NCBI GenBank assembly: GCA_902598015.1
Contig: CACJZT010000006.1
Span: 1 to 64,000, forward strand
Length of the DNA: 64,000 nucleotides
Reading direction: 5' to 3'
Source of the DNA: an uncultured Pelagibacteraceae bacterium
Lineage (GTDB): Bacteria; Pseudomonadota; Alphaproteobacteria; Pelagibacterales; Pelagibacteraceae
Within the stretch, counting starts at the first letter, position 1, and each line of letters opens with the position of its first letter. Made by a program: the position numbers and the translations under genes. Below are positions 1 through 10,239 of this stretch, piece after piece. The notes below the pieces were generated by a model. It was not told where the DNA came from, did no database searches, and worked only from the letters and a program-made list of their open reading frames with translations.

Positions 1-212
1 TTATCAGAAAATTTTCTTTTTAATGCCTCCGAATCTGCCTCGGCTCTTAATTTAATAAAGTTTTCTTTATCTTTTAAATTATCAAATTTAGAAATATTAA
101 ATTCTTTTAAATTTTTTTTGTCTTTTAATGGATATGTTTCACCTGAAATCGCTTTAATAGTTGAATTTAAAGCTTGTTTAAATTGCTCTTTTATAAGATC
201 ATCTTTGTTCAT
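1..212 (-). CDS. cobT: CobT-like protein, N-terminal part only (runs off the window start)
   Basis: Reverse-strand ATG at 212-210 overlaps the cobS stop; reads [34 protein letters not shown]...; position directly after cobS. Confidence 0.65.
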   Translation of the reverse strand, partial: MNKDDLIKEQFKQALNSTIKAISGETYPLKDKKNLKEFNISKFDNLKDKENFIKLRAEADSEALKRKFSD

Positions 213-1186
213 TAAACCTGAATATTTATCATCGACTCTGGCAATTCTTCGCCAAAACATCTTTGATAGTATTCTGCGATTGTGTTCTTTTCTACATCAT
301 CACATTTATTTAAAAAAGTTACTCTGAATGCATAGCCCACGTCTTTAAATATTTCAGAATTTTCTGCCCAATGTAGTACTGTCCTAGGACTCATAACAGT
401 TGAAATATCTCCAGCCATAAAGCCTTTTCTTGTTAATGTCGCAACTTTTATCATGTTTGCAACTCTCTCTTTACCTTTATTATTATCTAAAGACTTGTTT
501 TTTCCTAAAATAATTTCCATTTCTTTTTCCAAAGCTAAATAATTTAATGTTGTAACAATGTTCCATCTATCCATCTGTCCCTGGTTTATTTGTTGTGTAC
601 CATGATAAAGTCCAGTTGTATCTCCCAAACCAACAGTATTTGAAGTTGCAAATAATCTAAAATATTTATTTTGTTTAATAACCTTGTTCTTATCTAATAA
701 AGTAAAATTTCCCTCAGCTTCCAAAACTCTTTGAATTACAAACATCACATCTGGTCTACCAGCATCATATTCATCAAATACTAAAGCTACTGGATTTTGT
801 ATGGACCAAGGAAGAATTCCTTCTTTGAATTCTGTCACTTGTTTTCCATCTTTGATTACAATTGAGTCTTTACCAATTAAATCTATTCTACTAACATGGC
901 TATCTAAGTTAATTCTAATACATGGCCAGTTTAATCTAGCTGCAATTTGTTCTATATGTGTGGATTTACCTGTTCCATGATAACCTTGTACAAGAACTCT
1001 TTTATTAAATGAAAATCCAGAGAGGATTGCTAAAGTTGTGTCTTTATCAAATTTATAAGTTTTATCTATATCTGGCACATAATCAGTTTTTTTTGAAAAT
1101 GCGTCCACTTCCATATCAGAATCAATTCCAAATGTTTGTTTAATCGATAATTTAATATCTGGTGTCTGTTCAATATTTGTTGTCAA
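212..1186 (-). CDS. cobS: CobS-like AAA+ ATPase (MoxR/cobaltochelatase CobS family)
   Basis: 324 aa, Walker [41 protein letters not shown], Walker [24 protein letters not shown]. Confidence 0.88.
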   Translation of the reverse strand: MTTNIEQTPDIKLSIKQTFGIDSDMEVDAFSKKTDYVPDIDKTYKFDKDTTLAILSGFSFNKRVLVQGYHGTGKSTHIEQIAARLNWPCIRINLDSHVSRIDLIGKDSIVIKDGKQVTEFKEGILPWSIQNPVALVFDEYDAGRPDVMFVIQRVLEAEGNFTLLDKNKVIKQNKYFRLFATSNTVGLGDTTGLYHGTQQINQGQMDRWNIVTTLNYLALEKEMEIILGKNKSLDNNKGKERVANMIKVATLTRKGFMAGDISTVMSPRTVLHWAENSEIFKDVGYAFRVTFLNKCDDVEKNTIAEYYQRCFGEELPESMINIQV

Positions 1187-1703
1187 TTTTGTCCTTATAA
1201 GTATTTTTTAGTTGGGTATAAGCTAAAGTTATTACTTTAAGCTTATCTTCAAATTTTTTATTGCCAGCATTCATATCAGGGTGAAATTTTTTCACAAGTC
1301 TTTTGAATTTTTCTTGTATTTTCGCCCATTTTAAACCAACTCCAACACCCAAAATTTCAAAGGCTTTAAGATCATTACTATTAAACTTAAACTTATTCAT
1401 ATGATTCAAATTACTAAAATCTTTAAATTTTCCATTTTCATCTTTTAAAGTATTATTCCACAATATTTTGAAAAAATTATCTGAAGAGCTGAAACTCTGC
1501 GTTGGCTTATGCCATGTCATGTCAGACTTTAAAAAGTTGATTACTTGTTCATCGCTCATACCTGAAAAATAATTCCAGCTTTTATTAAACTCTCTTACAT
1601 GCTCTAAACATAGAAGCCTATACTCTTTGCTGTTATCCTTTTCTTTTGGAGCTTTGTAAAGTCCTTCCTGATTGCAATTATTCCATTCACAAATATTTTT
1701 CAT
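1170..1703 (-). CDS. J-domain (DnaJ-like) protein
   Basis: [17 protein letters not shown]-terminal motif and C-terminal J domain with [27 protein letters not shown]. Confidence 0.85.
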   Translation of the reverse strand: MKNICEWNNCNQEGLYKAPKEKDNSKEYRLLCLEHVREFNKSWNYFSGMSDEQVINFLKSDMTWHKPTQSFSSSDNFFKILWNNTLKDENGKFKDFSNLNHMNKFKFNSNDLKAFEILGVGVGLKWAKIQEKFKRLVKKFHPDMNAGNKKFEDKLKVITLAYTQLKNTYKDKIDNKY

Positions 1704-1723
1704 ATTATATAATATCTACTTTA

Positions 1724-1984
1724 ATGGATATTAATCAACTTTCAAAAAAAATTGAAAATAAACTTTTGAATGATAGTTCTATAAAAAATGTAAAGATAAT
1801 TGATAACACTTATAAGCACTTAAAACACAATTCACATCAGAAAGGCAAATTTCATATTAAATTAGAAATAAATTCTGACATATTAAAAAAAACGAATAGA
1901 ATTAAATCTAATAAAGTTATTTACAAAATTTTAAGCGAAGAATTGAAAACTGATATTCATTCTTTACAAATAAGCTTTATTTAA
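1724..1984 (+). CDS. BolA family protein
   Basis: MDINQLSKKIENKLL...HKGKFHIKLEINS-type BolA fold; ATG at 1724 preferred over the track start at 1646, which lies inside the divergent gene. Confidence 0.75.
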   Translation: MDINQLSKKIENKLLNDSSIKNVKIIDNTYKHLKHNSHQKGKFHIKLEINSDILKKTNRIKSNKVIYKILSEELKTDIHSLQISFI

Positions 1985-3079
1985 TTCTTTAAATAAAAAC
2001 TTATTCAATTCACCAGATTTGGCCTGATAGTTTAGGTTTAATTTTCCAAAATTCCTTATTAATATTAAATTTATATTATCTGATTTATTTTTTTTGTCAC
2101 TTCTCATAAAATTAAGAATTGATATAATTTTCCTTTTATTAAAAAGGTCTCTATATTTATTTTTTATTTCAATCTTTTTAATATGATTATTTATTAATTC
2201 TGAATTTGAATTTGAAATAATTTTTTTTTCTTTACTAAAATTTACAGCATTCATTAGACCAAATATAACAGCTTCTCCATGATTTAATTTTTTGGAGTAA
2301 CCAAGAGTAGCCTCATATGCGTGAGCAAAAGTATGGCCAAGATTTAGTGATTTTCTTAAATTTTTTTCTTTTTCATCTTTTTCAATGATTTTTTTTTTTA
2401 ATAAACAGCTATTTAAAATTGCATTAATTATAAAATTTCCTTTTAGGTTTAAAATCCTATTAAAATTTTTATCTAAAAAAACAAAATTTTTTTTGCTATC
2501 AATTAAACTACTTTTTAGTATTTCAGCATATCCACATATAATTTCTCTTTTGGGGAGGGTACGTAGTAAATTAATTTCTGAAATTACTAAATCTGGCTGA
2601 TAAAAACTTCCAACAAGATTTTTTCCAAATTTATTATTAATTCCTGTTTTGCCACCTATTGAAGAGTCGACTTGAGCCAATAAAGTGGAGGGTATGTTAA
2701 TAAATTTTATTCCTCTTTTAAATGTGCTGGCAGCAAATCCAACCACATCTCCTGTAATTCCTCCACCAAATGAAATTATACAGTCTTCTCTATAAAAATT
2801 ATTTTTAAATAAAACATTATGTATTTTATCGATACTTAAGTTACTTTTGTTTTTTTCATTTGCACTAAAATTTAAAGTATAAATTTTTTGATCTTTTAAA
2901 TTTCTTAAGAGTAATGTTCTAAATTTTTTTGGAATCTTACTGTCAATTACAATCAAACATTTTGAAAATGATAATTTATTTTTTTTTAAAATATTTTTCA
3001 GTTTTGGAATTAGATTGGTGCCAATATGAACTTCGTAATTTTTACTTTTTGTTTTAACCTTTATTATTTTTTGTTTCAT
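1964..3079 (-). CDS. aroB: 3-dehydroquinate synthase
   Basis: GGGITGDVVGFAASTFKRGI, PSTLLAQVDSSIGGKTGIN, NLGHTFAHAYE. Confidence 0.96.
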   Translation of the reverse strand: MKQKIIKVKTKSKNYEVHIGTNLIPKLKNILKKNKLSFSKCLIVIDSKIPKKFRTLLLRNLKDQKIYTLNFSANEKNKSNLSIDKIHNVLFKNNFYREDCIISFGGGITGDVVGFAASTFKRGIKFINIPSTLLAQVDSSIGGKTGINNKFGKNLVGSFYQPDLVISEINLLRTLPKREIICGYAEILKSSLIDSKKNFVFLDKNFNRILNLKGNFIINAILNSCLLKKKIIEKDEKEKNLRKSLNLGHTFAHAYEATLGYSKKLNHGEAVIFGLMNAVNFSKEKKIISNSNSELINNHIKKIEIKNKYRDLFNKRKIISILNFMRSDKKNKSDNINLILIRNFGKLNLNYQAKSGELNKFLFKELNKAYL

Positions 3080-3578
3080 ATTTTTTTATAATTTTATTTG
3101 CTATTTCATTTTTATTTAGCTGATCACAATTAATTGTGAAATCTGCTAAATTATATATTTTTGCTCTTTCATTTATTAGTTTCTCTAGATCTACTTCATT
3201 TAATGCCATAGCTAGAGGTCTTTTTTTACTACCATTTATTCTTTTAATTATTATATCTTTTTTCCAATTCAACCAAAAACTTAAAGAACTCTTCTTACAT
3301 TCCTTCCTAATATTAGCATTAATATATGCACCTCCACCCAGTGATAAAATTTGTTTCTCACCTTTTAAACATGATAATGTTATTTCTTCTTCACACTCAC
3401 GGAAATATTTTTCTCCCTTTTTTTTGAAAATTTCTGCAATTTTCATTTTTTCTTTTTCTTCAATTTTATCATCTATATCAATAAATTTAAGTTTGGTTTG
3501 TTTAGAAATCAATTTTCCGATTAATGTCTTTCCCGAACCCATCATACCTACTAAAACTAGATTTTTATTTGATTCCAT
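3054..3578 (-). CDS. aroK: shikimate kinase
   Basis: GMMGSGKTLIGKLIS, FIDIDDKIE, LSLGGGAY; overlaps aroB. Confidence 0.96.
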   Translation of the reverse strand: MESNKNLVLVGMMGSGKTLIGKLISKQTKLKFIDIDDKIEEKEKMKIAEIFKKKGEKYFRECEEEITLSCLKGEKQILSLGGGAYINANIRKECKKSSLSFWLNWKKDIIIKRINGSKKRPLAMALNEVDLEKLINERAKIYNLADFTINCDQLNKNEIANKIIKKYETKNNKG

Positions 3579-3674
3579 ATATTTCTAAGTTGAAAAAACA
3601 CAAATATGTCTTATTTTGATTTTACAAAATTATATGCTTTTAAAACATTATACTACAAAGGAATATAACATAAT

Positions 3675-3815
3675 ATGAAATTTGCAATTAAAGCTGGAAT
3701 TATTTTTTTTATATTAATTTTGTCTATTGTTGTTTTAAGTCAGATTGATTTCCCATCTCCCAACAAAAAAATTGAAGTGATTTTGCCTAATGAAAATTTT
3801 AAAACAATTAAGTAA
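3675..3815 (+). CDS. 46-aa small membrane protein (MKFAIKAGIIFFILILSIVVLSQIDFPSPNKKIEVILPNENFKTIK)
   Basis: Read by hand from sequence (not in ORF track); N-terminal hydrophobic segment; overlaps the start of the next ORF by 26 nt in another frame. Confidence 0.55.
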   Translation: MKFAIKAGIIFFILILSIVVLSQIDFPSPNKKIEVILPNENFKTIK

Positions 3816-5529
3816 AATAATATTCAAAATAACCTTAATTTTATTTTTTTATAATTTTTCTTTTGCAAATGAACCAATCGATATCTGGAAAATTGAAAAA
3901 AAAGACATCATTAATAAAGAAAATTCTACTTCAAATATAAATGCAAGTAATAATCTAAATACTAATACAACATTATCAGTTCAATCTAGTTCCGAGATAG
4001 TGATAAATAAAGAAATTGAGTCATCCACTATTAAATTAGCAGGATTATATGACCCTGCACAGAATGGCTTAAAAATTGATATGTGGTCGAATAGTGATGG
4101 TGAGTTAATTAAAAGCATATTAAATAAAAATTTAAATAGAAACTTATCTGAATTTTCAAAAAAAATATTAGATATAGCTTTACTAACAAACTCATATATT
4201 CCTACAAATAATATTACTGAAGAGGAATTTTTAGAGTTTAAATTTAATCATTTAATAAATAAAAAAGATTTTGAATTAATTAAAGAATTTTTAATCAATA
4301 ATTCTGAAGTTTCTAATAAAAATAAATTGATTAAATTTTACTCAGAATATTTTCTTTCAAACTCTGAGGTAAAAAAAGCATGTGAGATATTTAATATTAG
4401 TGGTGCTATTACTGATAAGTATTTAAATAATTTTAAAATTTATTGTTTAATTCTAGAAGATAAAAAAGAACAAGCTCAACTACTTTTTGATTTATCAAAA
4501 GAGTTGGATGAGATTGACATTTTTTTTGAAAATAAATTTAATATATTAATGGGTTACGCAAGCAAAGATGAAATAATTTCGGACGAAAATATTTTATATT
4601 TTCACTTATCTCATAAAACAAATAACGAATTTAATTATGAGCCAAAAATGGACTCACCTAGATTTATATGGAGTTATTTGTCGTCATCAAATATTCTTAA
4701 AAATGCAAATTCCTTTGATATTGAAAATCCAGAAGATTTAAGATTATTAGAAAGAGCAACTCACGAAAATGTATTTGATGAGAGAGAACTACTAGATACA
4801 TATAAAAAATTTCAATTTAACATAACACAACTATTAAATGCCAAAGATGCTTATAAGCTACTTCCAGATTATGAGGGTAGAGCTTTATTATATCAAAGAT
4901 TACTTTTATCTGTTGATGTTGAGCAAAGATTAAGTATGACGTCTGAACTATATAAATCTTTCCAAAAAAAAAAATTAGATAATGCGTTTGATAATGAAAT
5001 CAAAGTAATATTAAAAAAAATAAAAAAAGATGATGTTCCCTCAAATTTTACTACCTTTTATGAAAATCATACCGACAACAAGTTAAAAAAAGAGAGAAAG
5101 ATAAAATTTAATAATAAAAAAATACATCAGTCAAAATTATTAAATTACTTTTTAAATAAAACTAGTTTGCCTAAAGCTGAAAAGGAAACAAACGATATTT
5201 TAAAAAAAATTAAAAGAAACAAAAAATATGTTTTTTCAACAAAAGATATGATTCTTATTGAATCGCTTAAATCAGATGGAGTAAAAATTGATAAAAAATA
5301 CGCAAACCTTTATGAATACAACTACCAATTTTCCTCTGATATAAAACAAATGCTATCGAATGGAGAGTTAGGTTTATTATTAATTAAAATAGTAGATATT
5401 GTTGGTGAAAGTAACCTTGAAGATCTAGATATAAACACTGTGAATTTATTAGTTTCAACTATGAATGAGCTAAAAAATGTAGATTTAAGGAACGAAATTC
5501 TAATAGAAGTCTTGCCTTTAAAAGTCTAA
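3790..5529 (+). CDS. Hypothetical exported protein, 579 aa
   Basis: Signal-like N-terminus MKILKQLSKIIFKITLILFFYNFSFA; long ORF, no family recognised. Confidence 0.8.
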   Translation: MKILKQLSKIIFKITLILFFYNFSFANEPIDIWKIEKKDIINKENSTSNINASNNLNTNTTLSVQSSSEIVINKEIESSTIKLAGLYDPAQNGLKIDMWSNSDGELIKSILNKNLNRNLSEFSKKILDIALLTNSYIPTNNITEEEFLEFKFNHLINKKDFELIKEFLINNSEVSNKNKLIKFYSEYFLSNSEVKKACEIFNISGAITDKYLNNFKIYCLILEDKKEQAQLLFDLSKELDEIDIFFENKFNILMGYASKDEIISDENILYFHLSHKTNNEFNYEPKMDSPRFIWSYLSSSNILKNANSFDIENPEDLRLLERATHENVFDERELLDTYKKFQFNITQLLNAKDAYKLLPDYEGRALLYQRLLLSVDVEQRLSMTSELYKSFQKKKLDNAFDNEIKVILKKIKKDDVPSNFTTFYENHTDNKLKKERKIKFNNKKIHQSKLLNYFLNKTSLPKAEKETNDILKKIKRNKKYVFSTKDMILIESLKSDGVKIDKKYANLYEYNYQFSSDIKQMLSNGELGLLLIKIVDIVGESNLEDLDINTVNLLVSTMNELKNVDLRNEILIEVLPLKV

Positions 5530-5543
5530 ATAATAAATAAACT

Positions 5544-6065
5544 ATGTCAGTAAAAGAACTAATCACAGTACCTGATGATATTCTTAGAAAAAAGTCTGAG
5601 CCATTAAATAAAGTTGATATTAATGAAAAAAAACTCATAAAAGATTTATTTGAAACTATGTACCATCACAATGGTATAGGTTTAGCAGCTGTTCAAGTTG
5701 GTATCCTTAAAAGAGTAGTTGTTTTAGATGTCTCAAAAAATGAAAATGAAAAAAAGCCTTTATGCTTTATTAATCCACAAATAAAAACTTTAAGTGAAAA
5801 AATGTCAACATATGAGGAAGGTTGTTTATCAATACCCAATACCTTTATTGAGATAGAGAGACCAGAAATTTGTACCGTATCTTATATAGATGAAAATGGT
5901 GACAAGAAAGAGATGGAATGCGATGGATTACTCTCAACATGTTTACAACATGAAATAAATCACTTAGATGGAAAATTAATAATTGATTATTTATCTAAAA
6001 TCAAAAAAGATTTAATAATAAAAAAATTGTCTAAACAAAAAACTTCTAATAGAGTTGTTGTTTAA
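5544..6065 (+). CDS. def: Peptide deformylase
   Basis: GIGLAAVQVG, EEGCLSIP, QHEINHLDGKL. Confidence 0.97.
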   Translation: MSVKELITVPDDILRKKSEPLNKVDINEKKLIKDLFETMYHHNGIGLAAVQVGILKRVVVLDVSKNENEKKPLCFINPQIKTLSEKMSTYEEGCLSIPNTFIEIERPEICTVSYIDENGDKKEMECDGLLSTCLQHEINHLDGKLIIDYLSKIKKDLIIKKLSKQKTSNRVVV

Positions 6066-6980
6066 ATGTCAAATATTGTATTCATGGGCACACCGCAATT
6101 TGCTGTGCCTATCCTAAAAAAAATTAATCAAAAATATAAAATTAAATGTGTATTTACTCAGCCTCCAAGTAAATCAAATAGAGGTCAAAAGTTTACGAAG
6201 TCATCAATTCATATATGTGCAGAGGAACTTAATCTAGAAGTTAAAACCCCAAAAAAAATTGATGAAGAATTTGAATATCTTAAAGAATTAAATTTAGATC
6301 TTGTAATTGTTGTTGCATACGGACAATTAATTTCAAAAAAAATTCTTGATTTGAGTAAAAAAGGTTTTTTGAATATTCATGCTTCATTATTACCAAAATG
6401 GAGAGGGGCGGCACCAATCCAAAGATCGATTTTAAACAATGAAAAAAAAACTGGTATATCATTTATGAAAATTGATGAAAAATTAGATTCTGGACCAGTA
6501 TGTAATAAATATTCAATAGATATTCTTGATCAAGATAACGCAGAAATTTTATCAGAAAAATTATCTTATTTGAGTACAGAAAAAATTTTAGAAAATGTGC
6601 AAAAAGTTTTAGATGAAGAAGCAATATTTAAAGAGCAAGATCATTCAAAAGCTACATACGCAAAGAAAATTCAAAAAATAGAGGGAAAGATAGATTGGAA
6701 TAATAGTGCTCGTAAAATAATTGCTCAAATTAATGGATTATATCCAAAACCTGGTGCATGGTTCGAGCTTAACAACAAAAGATATAAAATATTAAAAGCA
6801 AAAATAAACAAGCAGTCAGCAAAAATCGGTGAAGTAATAGACGAACAAATGACAATAGCATGTGGTGAAAATTCAATAAATATTATTGAGATACAAAAAG
6901 AAGGCAAGAATTCTCAATTAATTAAGGAATTTTTATTAGGGAATAAGGTTAGAAAAGGAACAATAATTACAAGTGATTAG
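6066..6980 (+). CDS. fmt: Methionyl-tRNA formyltransferase
   Basis: MGTPQFAVPIL, NIHASLLPKWRGAAPIQRSILNNEKKTGISFM. Confidence 0.97.
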   Translation: MSNIVFMGTPQFAVPILKKINQKYKIKCVFTQPPSKSNRGQKFTKSSIHICAEELNLEVKTPKKIDEEFEYLKELNLDLVIVVAYGQLISKKILDLSKKGFLNIHASLLPKWRGAAPIQRSILNNEKKTGISFMKIDEKLDSGPVCNKYSIDILDQDNAEILSEKLSYLSTEKILENVQKVLDEEAIFKEQDHSKATYAKKIQKIEGKIDWNNSARKIIAQINGLYPKPGAWFELNNKRYKILKAKINKQSAKIGEVIDEQMTIACGENSINIIEIQKEGKNSQLIKEFLLGNKVRKGTIITSD

Positions 6981-7713
6981 ATATCAGATTCTAATAGAAT
7001 ACGAAGGCACTTTATACAATGGTTGGCAAATTCAAAAAAAAGGTAAATCAATCCAGGAAAATATTGAGATTGTCTTGTCTAAACTATTAAAAGAAAAAAT
7101 AAAAATTTATGGGTCTGGACGAACAGACACAGGAGTTCATGCTAAAGAGCAATCAGCTCACTTTGATACTACAAACAAAATTATTCAAAAAGATAAATTA
7201 TTGAATTCACTAAACTTCTTTTTAAATAAAAAAAAAATATCCATTCTAAAAATAAAGAAAAAAAATAAACTTTTTCATTCAAGATATTCTGCAAAAGAAA
7301 GACGGTATACGTACTTAATTAGAAATGATGCTTCTCCTTCAGTTATCAATTTTAACAGAGAGTGGCATATAAAAAAAAAAATTGATGTTGAATTGATGAA
7401 AAAGGGAGCAAAAAAATTAATTGGAACTCATGATTTTTCTACTTTTAGAGCATCTAATTGTGCTGCAAAAAGTCCGGTAAGAACCATGAAAAAAGTAAAA
7501 ATAACCAAAATTAAAAATGTTATAAAAATTCAATTTGTGTCAAAATCATTTCTTAAGAGTCAAGTTAGATCCATGGTTGGTTCACTCAAATACCTTGGTG
7601 AAAATAAATGGAATTTAAAAAAATTTACCAAGATATTTAAATCAAAATCTAGAAAAAATTGTGCTCCTATTGCCCCTGCACATGGTTTATATCTTGAGAA
7701 AATTATTTATTAG
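6973..7713 (+). CDS. truA: tRNA pseudouridine synthase A (GTG start)
   Basis: YEGTLYNGWQIQ, GRTDTGVHAKEQSAHFD, FLKSQVRSMVGSL. Confidence 0.95.
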   Translation: MIRYQILIEYEGTLYNGWQIQKKGKSIQENIEIVLSKLLKEKIKIYGSGRTDTGVHAKEQSAHFDTTNKIIQKDKLLNSLNFFLNKKKISILKIKKKNKLFHSRYSAKERRYTYLIRNDASPSVINFNREWHIKKKIDVELMKKGAKKLIGTHDFSTFRASNCAAKSPVRTMKKVKITKIKNVIKIQFVSKSFLKSQVRSMVGSLKYLGENKWNLKKFTKIFKSKSRKNCAPIAPAHGLYLEKIIY

Positions 7714-8164
7714 ATTTCCTTTTTTTCTTTTTTATTCTCCATCTTGATCCCTCTCTAACTATGTAGCCACAACAATTTTTGGAGCCACACTTACAAGGGA
7801 AATCCTTATAATTTTCATCAAAACTAAATCCATAATCATAAGTTAGTTCCTCATTTTTTTTTATATCTTTGATAGAACTAATCCATAATTTTAAACCTTT
7901 ACCTTCAACTTCACAGTTTGGATTACAAGAGTGATTAATAAGTCTTGCAGTATTGTAAGCAAAATCACCGTCTAAATCATACCTATTATTTAAGTTAAAA
8001 AGATAAATTGCTTTATCGTTATCAAATTTTGGATTATTTTCGGTTTGTTTTTTTGTAATTATTTTACCTATGTAGTAAATAATCTTAGTTCCTTTTTTTA
8101 TATTTTTAGATGCAAACAGTCCCCTGTTATCAATATTTGAGGATTTTTGTTTATATAGTTTCAT
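7703..8164 (-). CDS. SET-domain protein with post-SET cysteines (putative protein-lysine methyltransferase)
   Basis: NHSCNPNCEVEGKGLKLWISSIKDIKKNEELTYDYG ... CKCGSKNCCGYI. Confidence 0.92.
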   Translation of the reverse strand: MKLYKQKSSNIDNRGLFASKNIKKGTKIIYYIGKIITKKQTENNPKFDNDKAIYLFNLNNRYDLDGDFAYNTARLINHSCNPNCEVEGKGLKLWISSIKDIKKNEELTYDYGFSFDENYKDFPCKCGSKNCCGYIVREGSRWRIKKKKRKSNK

Positions 8165-8166
8165 GA

Positions 8167-9096
8167 TTATGTATTTTCCGACTCGATTAATGCATTTACA
8201 TGATAATTGGCGCTTTCAGCAAGTGCTTTTAGGTCGTATCCACCTTCTAATAAAGATACCACTTTACCATTAGTAAATTTATTAGTGGCTTTTAGTGTTC
8301 TTCTTGTTACTTCATAAAAATCTTTGGATGAAAGTTCAAATTGAGCTAATGGATCGTTCTTGTGAGCATCAAAGCCAGCAGAAAAGATTAGGTAATCAGG
8401 CTTATATTCAATTAACCTATCTAAAACTCTATCATAAGCATTAAAATACTCCTCAGAATTTGTGCCAGCAGGAAGAGGTATATTAAGAGAATTATTATAC
8501 TTTCCCTTATCTTTTTCTGAGCCACCACCTGGATAAAATGGATATTGATGTGTTGATATATAAAGTGAATTTTTGTTGTCATACATTACATCATAATTTC
8601 CATTTCCCCAATGAACATCAAAATCTACACATGCAATTCTTTTATAATTATATTTTTTTATTAAATAATTAACTGCAACACCTGCATTAGAAATACAGCA
8701 AAAGCCCATTGATTTATTTTTTTCAGCATGGTGTCCTGGTGGTCGTACAACACAAAAAGCATTTTTATACTTTTTATTCTCAATTCCATCTATTGCACTT
8801 ATGGCTGATCCTGCAGCTTGAAATACTGCATCCTTACTTCCAGGCGATACAACTGTATCACCATCTAAAAAATTTAAGCCACTTTTGGGAAATGAATTAT
8901 TTAAATTATTAATATAATCTTTAGAATGTGTCATATTAAGAATATCATTAGGAACAATATCTGGCTTATCCCAAAGCAGTTCTTTATTTTTTTTTAAAGT
9001 ATCAATTATTGAAACCACTCTCTTCGGTTGCTCTGGATGACCATCGCCTGTTATATGTTTTTCTGAAGATTCAGATGCTATAATTGCGGTTTTCAA
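8167..9096 (-). CDS. Histone deacetylase / acetoin-utilisation family deacetylase
   Basis: RPPGHHAEKNKSMGFCCISNAGVAVNY, RIACVDFDVHWGNG, FSAGFDAHKNDPLA. Confidence 0.93.
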   Translation of the reverse strand: MKTAIIASESSEKHITGDGHPEQPKRVVSIIDTLKKNKELLWDKPDIVPNDILNMTHSKDYINNLNNSFPKSGLNFLDGDTVVSPGSKDAVFQAAGSAISAIDGIENKKYKNAFCVVRPPGHHAEKNKSMGFCCISNAGVAVNYLIKKYNYKRIACVDFDVHWGNGNYDVMYDNKNSLYISTHQYPFYPGGGSEKDKGKYNNSLNIPLPAGTNSEEYFNAYDRVLDRLIEYKPDYLIFSAGFDAHKNDPLAQFELSSKDFYEVTRRTLKATNKFTNGKVVSLLEGGYDLKALAESANYHVNALIESENT

Positions 9097-10235
9097 GTGA
9101 AATAATTATGTAAAATGTTCTTATAAATCTTAGTTAACTTTTTTAAATCTGAGATCGATGTTCTCTCGTTGACCATATGAATAGTATTATTTCTTAACCC
9201 CAGCTCAAGACGCGGTATCGAACCTAAAAATCTGCTGTCACTTGTGCCACCTCTACAATTTAATTTTGCATTTTTACCTGTAATTTTTTTTACAACTTTT
9301 TTTACCATATAAATTTCTTTATTTGGCTCTGTGTAAAATGCTTCTCCACTTACTTTATAATTTATTTTAGTTTTGCAATTTTCTTTTTTTGCAACTGCAT
9401 TAATAATTTTACTAAGTTTTTGTTTCAAAGATGTTGATTTATAAGTTGAATTAAATCTAACATTAAATTTAGCACTTGCAGATTGTGGAACTACATTTTC
9501 AGATATATTATCCACATTCATTTTTGTAAATTCTAAATTTGATGGCGGCATATACTTTGTTCCTTTGTCTAGCTGAACACTTTTCAGTTTAGATATTATT
9601 TTAGCGAGAGCAGTACATGGATTTATATATGTCCCATAAAATGCAGAGTGCCCACTTTTTCCATATACTGTTACTGTTCCATTCATAGAACCTCTTCTTC
9701 CAATCCTGATTTCATCTCCAACTGATTTATTTGATGACGGTTCGCCTACTACCGAAAAATCAATTTTTTCTTTTTTTTTCTTTAAATATTTCATAACGGC
9801 TGGACAACCATGACCTGTAGTTTCTTCATCAGCTGTAATTATTATTGATATAGAACCTTTAAATTTTTTATTTTTAATAAAATTACTTACAGCACTTATC
9901 CAACATGCCACACTACCTTTCATGTCCTGGGATCCTCTTCCATATAAATATCCTTTTTTTACTACTGCTTTAAATGGCGGAAACTCCCAATTATTGAGGT
10001 TAGCAACCACATCTGTATGACCCAAATAATTAATGTTAGGTTTTGATTTACCAAATTTTGCATATAAATTTAATGCAGGTTTAGCACCTGTGCCTTTTGA
10101 TTTTATTATATGACATTTAAAACCTATTGATGAGAGTTTCCTTGAAAGGAACTTCATAATACCTTTATCCTCTGTTTTAATTGTTTGAAATTTTATTAGC
10201 TCTTGAGCTAACGTCAGTTCATTATAAGTTTTCAT
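9093..10235 (-). CDS. dapE: Succinyl-diaminopimelate desuccinylase
   Basis: YLGHTDVV, GRGSQDMKGSVACWISA, ADEETTG; next to dapD. Confidence 0.94.
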   Translation of the reverse strand: MKTYNELTLAQELIKFQTIKTEDKGIMKFLSRKLSSIGFKCHIIKSKGTGAKPALNLYAKFGKSKPNINYLGHTDVVANLNNWEFPPFKAVVKKGYLYGRGSQDMKGSVACWISAVSNFIKNKKFKGSISIIITADEETTGHGCPAVMKYLKKKKEKIDFSVVGEPSSNKSVGDEIRIGRRGSMNGTVTVYGKSGHSAFYGTYINPCTALAKIISKLKSVQLDKGTKYMPPSNLEFTKMNVDNISENVVPQSASAKFNVRFNSTYKSTSLKQKLSKIINAVAKKENCKTKINYKVSGEAFYTEPNKEIYMVKKVVKKITGKNAKLNCRGGTSDSRFLGSIPRLELGLRNNTIHMVNERTSISDLKKLTKIYKNILHNYFT

Positions 10236-10239
10236 TAAT

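Noticed and set aside
118-327. 69-aa plus-strand ORF spanning the cobS/cobT junction
   Set aside because: Antisense to two supported genes
3136-3588. 150-aa plus-strand ORF opposite aroK
   Set aside because: Antisense shadow of a clearly functional shikimate kinase
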